64,000 bases of DNA from Porticoccus sp963974675 (GTDB taxonomy: Bacteria; Pseudomonadota; Gammaproteobacteria; Pseudomonadales; Porticoccaceae). The stretch covers positions 1 to 64,000 of the forward strand of contig CAXBDQ010000012.1 in assembly GCA_963974675.1 (NCBI GenBank), in the 5' to 3' direction. The number at the start of each line of letters is the position of its first letter. The stretch's first letter is position 1. The notes beneath the pieces were generated by a model. It did no database searches, was not told the origin of the DNA, and saw nothing but the letters and a program-made list of their open reading frames with translations. A program made the position numbers and the translations under genes. Below are positions 8,662 through 17,659 of this stretch, one piece after another.

Positions 8662-8762
8662 GTTAAAACCTTTTTGGATGGCTCTCGTTTCTACAATTTT
8701 ATTTTGCTAGGTCCCCGTCTTAACTGACGTCTTGCCTAGCCTACTTTGCACAAAAGCAAGTT

Positions 8763-9731
8763 CTAGCAAATATCCTCAGCCTTAGCATTTGCCTTTAGTG
8801 CAGCCAGTAAGATATTGAAATCTGAGGGAAGTGCGACTTGCCACTCCATATACTCCCCAGAACCGGGGTGAATTAATCCAAGCTTTCCTGCATGCAAAGC
8901 CTGACGCTTAAAGCTGCGCAACAAATTCTGTAATTCTGATGTCGCCCCCTTTGGCAATTTAAGGCGCCCACCATAAACAGCATCACCGACCAAAGGGTAG
9001 CCAATATGAGCCATATGCACACGTATCTGATGTGTGCGACCAGTTTCTAATTTAACGCGAATGTGCGTATGGTGGGGAAACCGCTCGATCACCCGATAAT
9101 GTGTAACCGCTTCTTTGCCTCCATGCGCGACTACCGCCATTTTGGTCCGTATCTGCGCATGACGCCCCATGGGTTTATCCACAGAACCACCGCCAGTCAT
9201 CACACCCTGAGCAACAGCCTGGTATTCACGAGTTACTGTCCGAGACTGCAATTGTTTAATGAGTGCATGGTGAGCCTCTAATGTTTTAGCCACCACCATG
9301 AGTCCTGTGGTCTCTTTATCCAAACGATGGACAATACCTGCTCGAGGGATATTTTCATTAGCAGGCACATGATGAATCAGACCATTAAGCAGCGTACCCG
9401 TATAGTTACCCGCTGCAGGATGAACGACTAATCCAGACGGTTTATTAATCACCAGAATGTCATCATCTTCGTAGGTAATATCCAGCTGGATAGGTTCCGG
9501 CTGCCATTCCCCTTCAGGTTCTGGTACAACATCGATAGTAAGAAGCTCTTCGCCAAGAAGCTTATCTTTGGACCGGCATCGCTTCCCATTCACCAACAAA
9601 TCACCATCTTTAATCCATTGCTGTAAACGTGATCGTGAAAAGCCGTCAAAAAGCTCCGCGGCTACTTGATCAAGACGCGCTCCACGCAACGCCAAAGGGA
9701 CACTTGCCTCTAGTTTTATAGGATCAGTCAT
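8763..9731 (-). CDS. rluD: 23S rRNA pseudouridine synthase D
   Basis: Converts uridines in helix 69 of 23S rRNA (1911, 1915 and 1917 in E. coli) to pseudouridine. The 322-aa protein has an N-terminal S4 RNA-binding domain (about 17-75, LDQVAAELFDGFSRSRLQQW) and the RluA-type catalytic domain with HRLDKETTG, catalytic Asp138. Helix-69 modification is the standard role of this orthologue, and the neighbours (divergent bamD, downstream pgeF) are those of rluD, which supports RluD over RluA or RluC. Confidence 0.95.
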   Translation of the reverse strand: MTDPIKLEASVPLALRGARLDQVAAELFDGFSRSRLQQWIKDGDLLVNGKRCRSKDKLLGEELLTIDVVPEPEGEWQPEPIQLDITYEDDDILVINKPSGLVVHPAAGNYTGTLLNGLIHHVPANENIPRAGIVHRLDKETTGLMVVAKTLEAHHALIKQLQSRTVTREYQAVAQGVMTGGGSVDKPMGRHAQIRTKMAVVAHGGKEAVTHYRVIERFPHHTHIRVKLETGRTHQIRVHMAHIGYPLVGDAVYGGRLKLPKGATSELQNLLRSFKRQALHAGKLGLIHPGSGEYMEWQVALPSDFNILLAALKANAKAEDIC

Positions 9732-9862
9732 TTGGTCTCAGTCATTGATGTTTTGCATCCCGTCGGGGCTGTGGTTAAATAGTCCATCTTACAGACATAG
9801 CGCCAGCTAAAGAACACTTTACGCTTCCCCATTAGGATTAAAAACCAGGATTAAACCACCCC

Positions 9863-10846
9863 ATGCGATTTCTGTTTCCACTGCTATTATGTACAACATT
9901 GTTGACCACTGGGTGCTCCTGGTTCAACTCAGTCAATAACATAAGAGATGAAGACGATATGCCTGACACCTCAGGCTATACCGAAAAAGACTTTTATAAT
10001 GTTATTCAAAATGATTTAAAAGGTGGTTTCTGGCAAACAGCGATCGACAATCTTGAAGCCTTGGAAGCCCAATTTCCCTTTGGTGACTACGCCGAACAAG
10101 CTCAACTAGAGCTGATCTACGCTCGCTTTAAATCCAATGAATTTGAAACAGCCATTGCAGCAGCAGACCGATTTATCCGACTACACCCACAACACCCCAA
10201 TGTTGACTACGCCTATTATTTAAAAGGGCTTTCTTCTTTTTCACAAAGTAAGGGGCTTTTTGACCAGCTACTGCCCACCGATGAAACAAAACGCGATCCT
10301 GGCTCGGCTCGCAGCTCTTTTTCTACTTTTAACGAATTACTGAGCCGATTCCCTGAAAGCCCCTACGCACCAGATGCACGCAAACGAATGATCTATTTGC
10401 GAAACATTCTTGCTCGCCATGAAATACACGCCGCTAATTACTTTTTCTCTCGTGAAACTTATCTTGCCGCAGCCAATAGAGGTCGCTATGTAGTCGAAAA
10501 TTTTCATATGACACCGTCCTTCCCTGATGGACTTGCGGTTATGGCCCAAGCCTATTATTTGATGCAAATGTACGATCTCGCAGATGATGCGGCCACATTA
10601 CTCGCCACCAACTATCCCAGCCATCCAGCCCTAGACTCGAGTGGCAAGTTTCAGTATCAGGACACAGCGACAGAAATGAAACGTAGTTGGAGGAATAGAC
10701 TGACAGCAGGGCTTGTGGATAAGCCTGACTCAATCAGCTTCGACTCCCGCCAAATCTTCAACGAACGCTATAAAAGTATCTACGAAAACCATGACCTGAC
10801 CAAAAGATCTTGGTTAAGCCGGCTTACCCTTGGTATTTTTGATTAA
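9863..10846 (+). CDS. bamD: Outer membrane protein assembly factor BamD (ComL) lipoprotein
   Basis: Essential lipoprotein of the BAM complex that inserts beta-barrel proteins into the outer membrane. The lipobox LTTGC places lipidated Cys at residue 18. Residues about 35-260 carry TPR-type repeats (FYNVIQNDLKGGFWQTAIDNLE, ... FPFGDYAEQAQLELIYARF). At 327 aa it is longer than the E. coli protein (245 aa) and nearer to pseudomonad proteins. The tail carries a short duplicated motif, KRSWRNRLTAGL and KRSWLSRLTLGI, about 40 residues apart, whose role is unknown. Divergent from rluD, the usual arrangement. Confidence 0.95.
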   Translation: MRFLFPLLLCTTLLTTGCSWFNSVNNIRDEDDMPDTSGYTEKDFYNVIQNDLKGGFWQTAIDNLEALEAQFPFGDYAEQAQLELIYARFKSNEFETAIAAADRFIRLHPQHPNVDYAYYLKGLSSFSQSKGLFDQLLPTDETKRDPGSARSSFSTFNELLSRFPESPYAPDARKRMIYLRNILARHEIHAANYFFSRETYLAAANRGRYVVENFHMTPSFPDGLAVMAQAYYLMQMYDLADDAATLLATNYPSHPALDSSGKFQYQDTATEMKRSWRNRLTAGLVDKPDSISFDSRQIFNERYKSIYENHDLTKRSWLSRLTLGIFD

Positions 10847-10877
10847 TAAGGCTTATCAGCACCCAGGTTTAAAAATC

Positions 10878-10903
10878 AAAAGGGGCTTTAAGCCCCTTTT
10901 TTT
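10878..10903 (+). terminator. Intrinsic terminator of bamD
   Basis: Stem ggggct (10882-10887) and agcccc (10891-10896) with a 3-nt loop, A tract before and seven T after. Confidence 0.85.
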
Positions 10904-11077
10904 GTATACGTCAGTTTTATAGCGATACTTCCATTCCACACAATACAGTCAAGGAATATAACCCTTGAGTGTTTTATCCTAAACGACCTTCCCCTAGAAT
11001 ACGGGCATCCGTATGGTTTTCGCCCACTATAGTTTTATGCCGCAACCAAGTTAACCTGAACACAAGAGATCTTGCCC

Positions 11078-11920
11078 ATGGATATCGATCTTACCTGCCA
11101 AAAAATTCGCCAGGAAATGAAGGTCATACCAAAGATTGACCCAGAATTTGAAGTAGAACGCCGAGTAGCCTTTATTAAATCAATATTGGTCAAATCTGGT
11201 TTAACACATCTAATTTTGGGTATTAGTGGCGGCATTGATTCAACTACCTGCGGTCGACTAGCCCAAATGGCCGTGAATCAACTCAACCAAGACAACAACC
11301 CTAAGTATCGTTTCACTGCTGTGAGGCTTCCCTATGGGGTTCAAGCTGATGAACATGAGGCACAACAAGCCCTACAATTTATCGAACCCTCTGAAAATAT
11401 TGTAGTGAATATAAAATTAGGTGCAGACGGCATTCATGAAGAAACCCTCGGCGCGTTAAAAAACCACTCCATGCTAACCGCATCAGACAGAGCGATTGAC
11501 TTCACCAAGGGAAACACAAAAGCCCGATGCCGAATGACGATTCAATATGAAATAGCTGGCCTTTTAGGTGGTTTAGTTTTGGGAACAGACCACTCTGCAG
11601 AAAACATTACGGGGTTCTTCACGAAATGGGGAGACGGTGCCTGTGATTTAGCACCATTATTCGGTCTCAGTAAACGGCAGGTCCGCCAGATTGCTCAGTT
11701 TCTCGGAGCACCGCAGGTATTAGTTGAAAAAACACCTACTGCAGATCTAGAGTGCCTTTCACCACAAAAAGCTGACGAACATACGTTAGGTGTCACTTAT
11801 GATGAGCTCGATGATTTTTTAGAGGGCTACCCCATTAGCTCAGAAGCAACGACCCGCATCATAGACATTTATCAACAGACCCAGCATAAACGTAGCCCTA
11901 TCCCTACACTTTATGATTAG
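11078..11920 (+). CDS. nadE: NH3-dependent NAD(+) synthetase
   Basis: Amidates nicotinic acid adenine dinucleotide to NAD+ with ammonia and ATP, the last step of NAD synthesis. The 280-aa single-domain form lacks a glutaminase domain. The ATP-pyrophosphatase P-loop LGISGGIDST is at about residues 47-56, followed by the deamido-NAD-binding region (NTKARCRMTIQYEIAGLLGG) and GTDHSAENITGFFTKWGDG. The ATG at 11078 is preferred over the TTG at 11072 because of an AAGAGA ribosome site with suitable spacing. It is a monocistronic gene between the bamD terminator and pilS. I do not recall nadE at this position in Pseudomonas. Confidence 0.95.
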   Translation: MDIDLTCQKIRQEMKVIPKIDPEFEVERRVAFIKSILVKSGLTHLILGISGGIDSTTCGRLAQMAVNQLNQDNNPKYRFTAVRLPYGVQADEHEAQQALQFIEPSENIVVNIKLGADGIHEETLGALKNHSMLTASDRAIDFTKGNTKARCRMTIQYEIAGLLGGLVLGTDHSAENITGFFTKWGDGACDLAPLFGLSKRQVRQIAQFLGAPQVLVEKTPTADLECLSPQKADEHTLGVTYDELDDFLEGYPISSEATTRIIDIYQQTQHKRSPIPTLYD

Positions 11921-11997
11921 CTCAATATCTGTGGTCAGTTAATACCACCCAATGAAACAAAAAACCGTCACTGGTAGCCCTGCGCAATGAGAAGAAG

Positions 11998-12034
11998 GCT
12001 ACTTAGTAACAGGAAAGCTACTCAGTAACGGAAA
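11998..12034 (+). repeat. 18-19 bp tandem duplication upstream of pilS
   Basis: gctacttagtaacaggaaa (11998-12016) is followed directly by gctactcagtaacggaaa (12017-12034), one substitution and one deletion apart. It ends about 10 bp before the pilS ATG, so the purine-rich second copy overlaps the likely ribosome binding region. Confidence 0.7.
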
Positions 12035-12044
12035 AAGAGCCTCT

Positions 12045-13670
12045 ATGATGCAAAAAAACCATCAGGCCGAAATTACAACTGCTCCAGACAGTCTACTTAA
12101 GGTTTACTCATACTACCGGGCATTGCTGTCAGCTACCCTGCTAATAATGTGGCTGATAGGCATGGGCTTTAATGTCCTAGGCAGCGCTTACCCCCAACTC
12201 TATTTTGTTACTACCTCTATTTATGTAGTGCTCTGCCTTCTGACCCTACCCCATTTTCATTTAAACCGGTCTGGCCCAAATATTCAGCTACTTTTCTTCA
12301 TACTACTAACCGATATGGTGGCGGTCACTCTGATCATGCATACCAGTGGAGGTTTGAGTAGTGGGCTGGGGTTTTTAATGTTGGTTATTGTTGCTGCAGG
12401 AAGCATCCTGCTCTCCGGCCGATGGTCGTTACTGATCGCAGCCATCGCCAGCCTCTGCGTATTAACAGAGACCCTGTCTTCTACATTCCTACTCAGCAAC
12501 AATGAAGAGATTATTTTCCCGGCGGGAATACTTGGCATTTTATTTTTTGTCACTGCACTGGTTTTTCAGGTCTTAACTCGTCGAATCCGCGAAGCCCAAT
12601 CCATCGCGAGCCAAAGAACGGCCGAAAGCGCAAGATTGCAAACATTAAATGAATCCATTGTAAAAAGAATGCGTACAGGGATTATTGTGGTCGATGGGCA
12701 GGACAATATTCAGTTAATTAATAGTGCTGCCATCCAGCTACTCGACAGCCAAAAACAAGACCTGCCCTTAAATACCGGGCAGTCATTAAGGACCATTCAC
12801 CCACTCTTTAAACAGCTGGAGCGCTGGCGCACTTATCCTTGGCTAAGAACACCCACATTTAAAACTACTACTGCTTCTCGTGAATTACAGGCCAACTTTA
12901 CCTCACTTTACAATGAGGAAGATCGCCATGTACTTATCTTTTTGGAAGATACACGTGCCCTTGCGCAACATGCCCAACAATTAAAGTTATCCTCCCTTGG
13001 CCGACTGACCGGCAGCATTGCCCACGAGGTACGAAACCCCTTAGGCGCAATAAGCCATGCATCCCAACTACTTTCTGAGCAATCAGAAAACGAAACCCAA
13101 ACAAAATTATTGGATATCATTCACCGCCACTGCGGTCGAGTGAACCAAATTGTTGAAAATGTTCTGCAATTATCTCGACAAAAACCACCCGCCTTCCAAA
13201 AACTATGGTTACTTCAGTGGCTTAAAAAATTCCGACACGAGTACCTTGAAAACCATAATGCAGACGGAATGATCGAAATTGAAAGCACCGGTCGGGATAC
13301 GCAAATATTCTTTGACCCCAGTCACCTCAGCCAAATTCTGGTTAATTTGGTGGACAATGGGCTACGATATAGCGAACTACAGATGGAACAGCGCTGGGTG
13401 AAACTAGTGATTTCAAAAGATACCTCCTCAGAGCTTCCCTTTCTGGAGATATACGACAAAGGGCCAGGAATTCCTCATAAAGATCAGGAAAATATTTTTG
13501 AACCCTTTTTTACTACCTCAAATGAAGGTTCAGGACTGGGACTCTATCTCGCCCAGGAGCTCTGTGCTGTTAATTATGCCTCCCTTAGCTATGTTGGAGA
13601 AACTCAGAAAAAACGGTGTTTCAGGATTGGATTCGCTCACCCCGAAAGATTATTACCGAGACCACAGTAA
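12045..13670 (+). CDS. pilS: Sensor histidine kinase PilS
   Basis: Inner-membrane kinase of the PilS-PilR system that controls pilin transcription. The first 180 residues form about six hydrophobic helices (ALLSATLLIMWLIGMGF, ... AGILGILFFVTALVF). They are followed by a coiled linker, a PAS-like segment (MRTGIIVVDGQDNIQLINSAA), the HisKA box with phospho-accepting His in GSIAHEVRNPLGAISHASQ (about residue 327), and a HATPase domain with N and G boxes (LVNLVDNGLRYS, DKGPGIP, GSGLGLYLAQEL). It overlaps pilR by one base (TAATG). In P. aeruginosa PilS senses the pilin PilA in the membrane; pilA itself is not in this window. Confidence 0.94.
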   Translation: MMQKNHQAEITTAPDSLLKVYSYYRALLSATLLIMWLIGMGFNVLGSAYPQLYFVTTSIYVVLCLLTLPHFHLNRSGPNIQLLFFILLTDMVAVTLIMHTSGGLSSGLGFLMLVIVAAGSILLSGRWSLLIAAIASLCVLTETLSSTFLLSNNEEIIFPAGILGILFFVTALVFQVLTRRIREAQSIASQRTAESARLQTLNESIVKRMRTGIIVVDGQDNIQLINSAAIQLLDSQKQDLPLNTGQSLRTIHPLFKQLERWRTYPWLRTPTFKTTTASRELQANFTSLYNEEDRHVLIFLEDTRALAQHAQQLKLSSLGRLTGSIAHEVRNPLGAISHASQLLSEQSENETQTKLLDIIHRHCGRVNQIVENVLQLSRQKPPAFQKLWLLQWLKKFRHEYLENHNADGMIEIESTGRDTQIFFDPSHLSQILVNLVDNGLRYSELQMEQRWVKLVISKDTSSELPFLEIYDKGPGIPHKDQENIFEPFFTTSNEGSGLGLYLAQELCAVNYASLSYVGETQKKRCFRIGFAHPERLLPRPQ

Positions 13671-15031
13671 TGATAAAAAAACGCGCCTTAATCGTTGATG
13701 ACGAGCCTGACATTCGTGAACTGTTATCCATGACACTGGAACAAATGGGACTTGAAACGGTCACTGCGGCCAAGTTATCCAAAGCAAAAAAACTGCTCGA
13801 ATCTGAACACTTTGACCTGTGTCTTACAGACATGAAAATGCCTGACGGCAATGGCCTGGAGTTAGTAGAGTATGTTCAGTTGTCCTTACCACAACTCCCT
13901 ATTGCCATGATTACAGCCTATGGCAATATGACTATTGCCGTGGATGCTCTAAAAAAAGGTGCTTTCGATTTCATATCAAAGCCTATTGAACTCATGCGCT
14001 TACGAAACATTGTTGAGTCTGCACTTAAGCTTGAAACAGAACCACAGGCAACGTCATCCCAAAAAGCATCGACCTCAACAGAGCTGATCGGCTCCTCTCC
14101 CGCCATGGAGAAACTAAAACAACAAATTCGTCGTGTTGCACGCAGTCAAGCGCCCATCTTTATCAGTGGAGAATCTGGGAGTGGCAAAGAACTTGTTGCC
14201 AGAGCTATCCACCAACTAGGGCCTAGAAAAAACGGCCCGTTTATTCCCGTCAACTGCGGGGCCATACCAACAGGGTTGATGGAAAGTGAATTTTTTGGCC
14301 ATAAAAAAGGGAGCTTTACCGGTGCTCACCAAGACAAACAAGGTCTATTCCTAGCCGCTAATGGCGGCACCCTTTTGCTCGATGAGGTGGCAGATTTACC
14401 AATAGCCATGCAAGTCAAATTGTTGCGGGCTATTCAAGAAAAAAGCATCCGTGCTGTCGGTTCAGAAGAAGAAATTTCAGTCGATGTCCGCATTCTCAGT
14501 GCCACACATAAAAACTTGGCAAAGGAAGTACAGAGCCATCAATTTCGCCAAGACTTATTCTACCGGATAAATGTGATCGAACTACCAGTACCCAGCTTGC
14601 GCCAACGTGCAGATGACATACCTTTATTAGCAAACAAATTTTTAGCACAATTCTCGGAAGAAGCTGACCTCCCAATCCTACAACTTTCTGAAGAGGCATT
14701 AGACGCCCTAAAGCAGCATCACTTCCCTGGAAATATTCGAGAATTAGAAAATACCCTAGAGCGAGCATTTACACTTTGCCAAAGTACTACTATTACCACA
14801 GAAGACCTTCAACTACCCATGGTGACACAACAACCAAGGGAAACATCGTATAACGCAAGCCCACCTGAAAATATGCAGGGTTCGATAGATGAGCATTTGG
14901 CTTCTATAGAAAAAGAACTATTACTGAATGCCCTAGAACAAAATCGTTGGAATAAAACAGCCGCAGCTAAGGCTTTGGGTATTAGTTTTCGGCAAATGAG
15001 GTATAAATTACAAAAATTTGGCCTCGAATAA
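13670..15031 (+). CDS. pilR: Sigma-54-dependent response regulator PilR
   Basis: NtrC-family activator that, phosphorylated by PilS, opens sigma-54 promoters of pilin genes. Domains are the receiver (1-120) with VDDEPD and phospho-acceptor D54 in CLTDMKMPDG; AAA+ with Walker A GESGSGKE near 166-173 and the sigma-54 contact loop GSFTGA near 213 (a Ser variant of the usual GAFTGA); and a C-terminal Fis-type HTH (NKTAAAKALGISFRQMRYKL). The ATG at 13670 overlaps the pilS TAA, so the two are coupled. An upstream frame from 13616 lies inside pilS and is not used. I found no -24/-12 site upstream of the adjacent pilin genes. Confidence 0.95.
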   Translation: MIKKRALIVDDEPDIRELLSMTLEQMGLETVTAAKLSKAKKLLESEHFDLCLTDMKMPDGNGLELVEYVQLSLPQLPIAMITAYGNMTIAVDALKKGAFDFISKPIELMRLRNIVESALKLETEPQATSSQKASTSTELIGSSPAMEKLKQQIRRVARSQAPIFISGESGSGKELVARAIHQLGPRKNGPFIPVNCGAIPTGLMESEFFGHKKGSFTGAHQDKQGLFLAANGGTLLLDEVADLPIAMQVKLLRAIQEKSIRAVGSEEEISVDVRILSATHKNLAKEVQSHQFRQDLFYRINVIELPVPSLRQRADDIPLLANKFLAQFSEEADLPILQLSEEALDALKQHHFPGNIRELENTLERAFTLCQSTTITTEDLQLPMVTQQPRETSYNASPPENMQGSIDEHLASIEKELLLNALEQNRWNKTAAAKALGISFRQMRYKLQKFGLE

Positions 15032-15172
15032 TGGTAGTTAGTCCATAAATGCGGTCTATCGTTAGCTTAGACGGTAACCAAATACATCCTCCTAACAAAC
15101 CGGATACGAGGATGACATAACAACATCAGGCCAAGGATGGTCTGACTTCATTCACCAAGGAAGGAGAATGCA

Positions 15173-15685
15173 ATGAACCGGGAAAAAGGATTTACCCTGT
15201 TTGAATTAATTTTCACCATAACCATACTCATTGTTACTTTAACTCTGGGTATCCCCCAATTACAGCAATGGGTTCAACGTAGTAAAGCCACCAACTTACA
15301 GTACACCCTACTACACAGTATTCACTACGCTCGGGGTCAGGCAATTCGACTTCAATCGACGGTCACCCTGTGCCCAGGGAGCAGTCAATGTGAAGATAGC
15401 TGGAACTCACAACTGCTTATTTTTAGCGATCTGAATAGCAATGGAATCTTGGACAGTAATGAACTCCTATTAAAATACATGGATATTGGCGTCTTGGGTG
15501 AACGCCTGGACTGGCGGTCATTTCGCCGAAAACCCTATCTACAGTTTGATTTACACGGACTCACACCAGCCCTTAACGGGACACTTCACTTTTGCCCACA
15601 TCCCACAAATGAAGATCTCAAATTTTCCATCATTCTGTCTCGCACAGGCCGGGTTCGTATTAGTGACAGTCCAAATTGCGTGTAG
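15173..15685 (+). CDS. fimT: Type IV minor pilin, FimT/GspH-like
   Basis: Prepilin of 170 aa. The class III signal is short (MNREKG) and cleavage after Gly leaves Phe+1 and Glu+5 (FTLFELIFTITILIV), the normal substrate for PilD. The remainder matches the GspH/FimT fold (YARGQAIRLQSTVTLCPGSSQC) with a probable C-terminal disulfide. It has a strong ribosome site (aaggaggag-like, aaggaaggagaatgcaATG). First gene of the minor pilin cluster after pilR. The choice of fimT rather than fimU is by position only, since two GspH-type pilins lie next to each other here. Confidence 0.85.
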   Translation: MNREKGFTLFELIFTITILIVTLTLGIPQLQQWVQRSKATNLQYTLLHSIHYARGQAIRLQSTVTLCPGSSQCEDSWNSQLLIFSDLNSNGILDSNELLLKYMDIGVLGERLDWRSFRRKPYLQFDLHGLTPALNGTLHFCPHPTNEDLKFSIILSRTGRVRISDSPNCV

Positions 15686-15741
15686 CCCGCGCTTAATATC
15701 TACCGCCGATATAAGCTAAAAAACCGTCTATCAGAAACCCA

Positions 15742-15769
15742 TTGATACCCACATTAATACAGTTATAAG
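15742..15769 (+). promoter_or_regulatory. Candidate sigma-70 promoter for the fimU-pilV-pilW-pilX cluster
   Basis: TTGATA (15742-15747), 16-bp spacer, TATAAG (15764-15769), about 50 bp upstream of the second pilin gene. It suggests that the fimU-to-pilE cluster can be expressed separately from the first pilin gene. Confidence 0.5.
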
Positions 15770-15816
15770 TATGCTGTAGAAAAACTTTCACCATTTTCAT
15801 AAATGGACAGGTAAAC

Positions 15817-16311
15817 ATGCAGAAAGGGTTCACTCTTATTGAGTTAATGGTCACGTTGGTGGTACTCGTGGTAGCACTTAGCATTGGCATTCCCAATTTC
15901 TCCACATGGATCAAAAACAATCGGATTGATGCAAGTACTCGAACCCTTGCAAGCGCCCTACAAATAGCTAGAAGTGAAGCTGTATCACGCCAAAGTGTTA
16001 TAACAATAGATAGTGGTGGCGACTGGGCGAATGGCTTAACAATTTACACAGATGTAGCCGGCGTAGGGAATACAGCTATCACCGCAGCAGATACTTTAAT
16101 AAAAGACCTAGATTTTTCTATGGATGGGATTACAACCACGACCAATGATAATAATTTTATCAGCTTTACCAATACAGGCAGGTTAAGTACAGCAGATACA
16201 TCACCATTGATTCTGACTCTATGCCTTACCAGTGGCGAATCGGATGGAACTCAGATAACAATCAACACCGTAGGTAGAACATCTATCAGCGAGAAAAATA
16301 ACTGCCCATGA
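15817..16311 (+). CDS. fimU: Type IV minor pilin, FimU/GspH-like
   Basis: Prepilin of 164 aa with leader MQKG, then FTLIELMVTLVVLVVALSIG (Glu+5 present). The GspH/FimT domain includes ASTRTLASALQIARSEAVSRQ and a C-terminal Cys pair (LTLCLTSGES ... NNCP). Minor pilins of this set form the tip complex that primes pilus assembly with PilY1. The stop overlaps pilV (ATGA, 16308-16311). It is the second of two GspH-type pilins in a row, corresponding by order to FimU of P. aeruginosa. Confidence 0.87.
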   Translation: MQKGFTLIELMVTLVVLVVALSIGIPNFSTWIKNNRIDASTRTLASALQIARSEAVSRQSVITIDSGGDWANGLTIYTDVAGVGNTAITAADTLIKDLDFSMDGITTTTNDNNFISFTNTGRLSTADTSPLILTLCLTSGESDGTQITINTVGRTSISEKNNCP

Positions 16312-16862
16312 ATAAATATATTATCTATAAGCAACAGTCTGGCTCCACTTTAATCGAAGTTCTTATAGCATTGCTTATCTTTACTATCGGCCTACAGGGT
16401 ATTGCTTCTATGCAATATCAATCCGTAAAAGATAATTTTGATTCATCACAACGTAGCTATGGAGTTTGGGCAGCACAAGAACTAATAAGCCGCATTAGGG
16501 CCAACCCTGACGCTCGAGACGCTGGAGACTATAATGTCAATGGCAACCCTTGTGATGGAAGCCTCCCTCCAGCCTACTGTGCTGACAGGGATGGCAGTGG
16601 TGCCGCTATCTGCGCACCAAATGAAATGGCTGCTTTTGATATTTGGGAGTCCCTTTGCCCCACGCCCAATCAGGCCCACAACCAAAACCAAAGCCAACTG
16701 TTTAAACCTAATATAGAAATCACCTGTGATGGCGGGGCAACATGTGCAACCGGCGATCAATTCACTCTCACACTGCAATGGGAATCAAAATCAGTTAGCG
16801 ATGATGCTACTACCAATGACGCTCTCAAAACTGAGCAATTTCAGCAGGTGTTTAGACCATGA
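16308..16862 (+). CDS. pilV: Type IV minor pilin PilV
   Basis: Prepilin of 184 aa. The leader ends QQSG and the mature N-terminus is STLIEVLIALLIFTIGLQG (Glu+5). The PilV-type segment QYQSVKDNFDSSQRSYGVWAAQELISRIRANPDARDAGDY is recognisable, followed by a Cys-rich region (CDG, YCADRDG, ICAPNE). It overlaps fimU upstream and pilW downstream by 4 nt each (ATGA), so the set is translationally coupled. Confidence 0.9.
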   Translation: MNKYIIYKQQSGSTLIEVLIALLIFTIGLQGIASMQYQSVKDNFDSSQRSYGVWAAQELISRIRANPDARDAGDYNVNGNPCDGSLPPAYCADRDGSGAAICAPNEMAAFDIWESLCPTPNQAHNQNQSQLFKPNIEITCDGGATCATGDQFTLTLQWESKSVSDDATTNDALKTEQFQQVFRP

Positions 16863-17659
16863 TCAACCTCCCTCACCGCCAGCGGGGTTTATCTCTGATT
16901 GAACTAATGATTGCCATGGTGCTTGGTCTCCTACTCATTGCCGGTGCCCTTCAAATGATGCTGACCTCTCAAACGATTCATCAAACCACAGACACGCTAT
17001 CCCGCATTCAGGAAAATGGTCGGTTTGCTCTAAGCTTTTTAACCAAGAGTACTCGAATGGGAGGCTACAACAGCAGCGAAGACGAAGCTACTGAAGGGAA
17101 GGTCTTCTGGGATGGAGTCTGTGACACTTCAGGCCCCTGCACGAATAACGGTGCGGGTAATGCTAGTGATCAAATTGGTGTTCTTCTTGACCCTAGTAAT
17201 GATAGTGACTGCATAGGAAACCCTGTGGGAGAGGAGGATAAAGTCATCGTTAATGTGTATTCCATTGATGGTTCACCAGATAATAACCAAATTAATTCCC
17301 TTTACTGTCAAGGATTTGATCCGGTAACAAACTTGCCGTACGGCGCTAAACAACCACTAGTGGATGGTGTAGAAAACATGCAAGTACTCTACGGGGTATC
17401 TGACCCAGCGGCGAGCAACGCGATCACTAGCTATATCTCCGCTGATGGCGTTACGGACTGGGCAAGTATCGGCGCCGTCAGGATTTCCTTGCTAGTCAAC
17501 AATGGTCAAGTTGAAGGTAGTGGCAATAGTGAAACACGAACCTTTAAACTACTGGATGCACCGACAATCAGCGCTACCGACAGGCATGAGCGTCAGGTAT
17601 ACACAACCACAACAGCCATTACCAACATCATTTACCAAAGTCAGGATTTTAACCAATGA
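16859..17659 (+). CDS. pilW: Type IV minor pilin PilW
   Basis: Prepilin of 266 aa, the largest minor pilin here, as is usual for PilW. The leader ends RQRG and the mature start is LSLIELMIAMVLGLLLIAG (Glu+5). A helical PilW segment RIQENGRFALSFLTKSTRMGGY follows. The rest is a beta-rich domain with several Cys (VFWDGVCDTSGPC, DSDCIG, YCQG) ending in FKLLDAPTISATDRHERQVY. Four-base overlaps with both neighbours. Confidence 0.91.
   Translation: MINLPHRQRGLSLIELMIAMVLGLLLIAGALQMMLTSQTIHQTTDTLSRIQENGRFALSFLTKSTRMGGYNSSEDEATEGKVFWDGVCDTSGPCTNNGAGNASDQIGVLLDPSNDSDCIGNPVGEEDKVIVNVYSIDGSPDNNQINSLYCQGFDPVTNLPYGAKQPLVDGVENMQVLYGVSDPAASNAITSYISADGVTDWASIGAVRISLLVNNGQVEGSGNSETRTFKLLDAPTISATDRHERQVYTTTTAITNIIYQSQDFNQ

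Noticed and set aside
15032..15172. Sigma-54 (-24/-12) promoter upstream of the first minor pilin
   Set aside because: Looked for TGGCAC-N5-TTGC because pilR is adjacent; no acceptable match was found.
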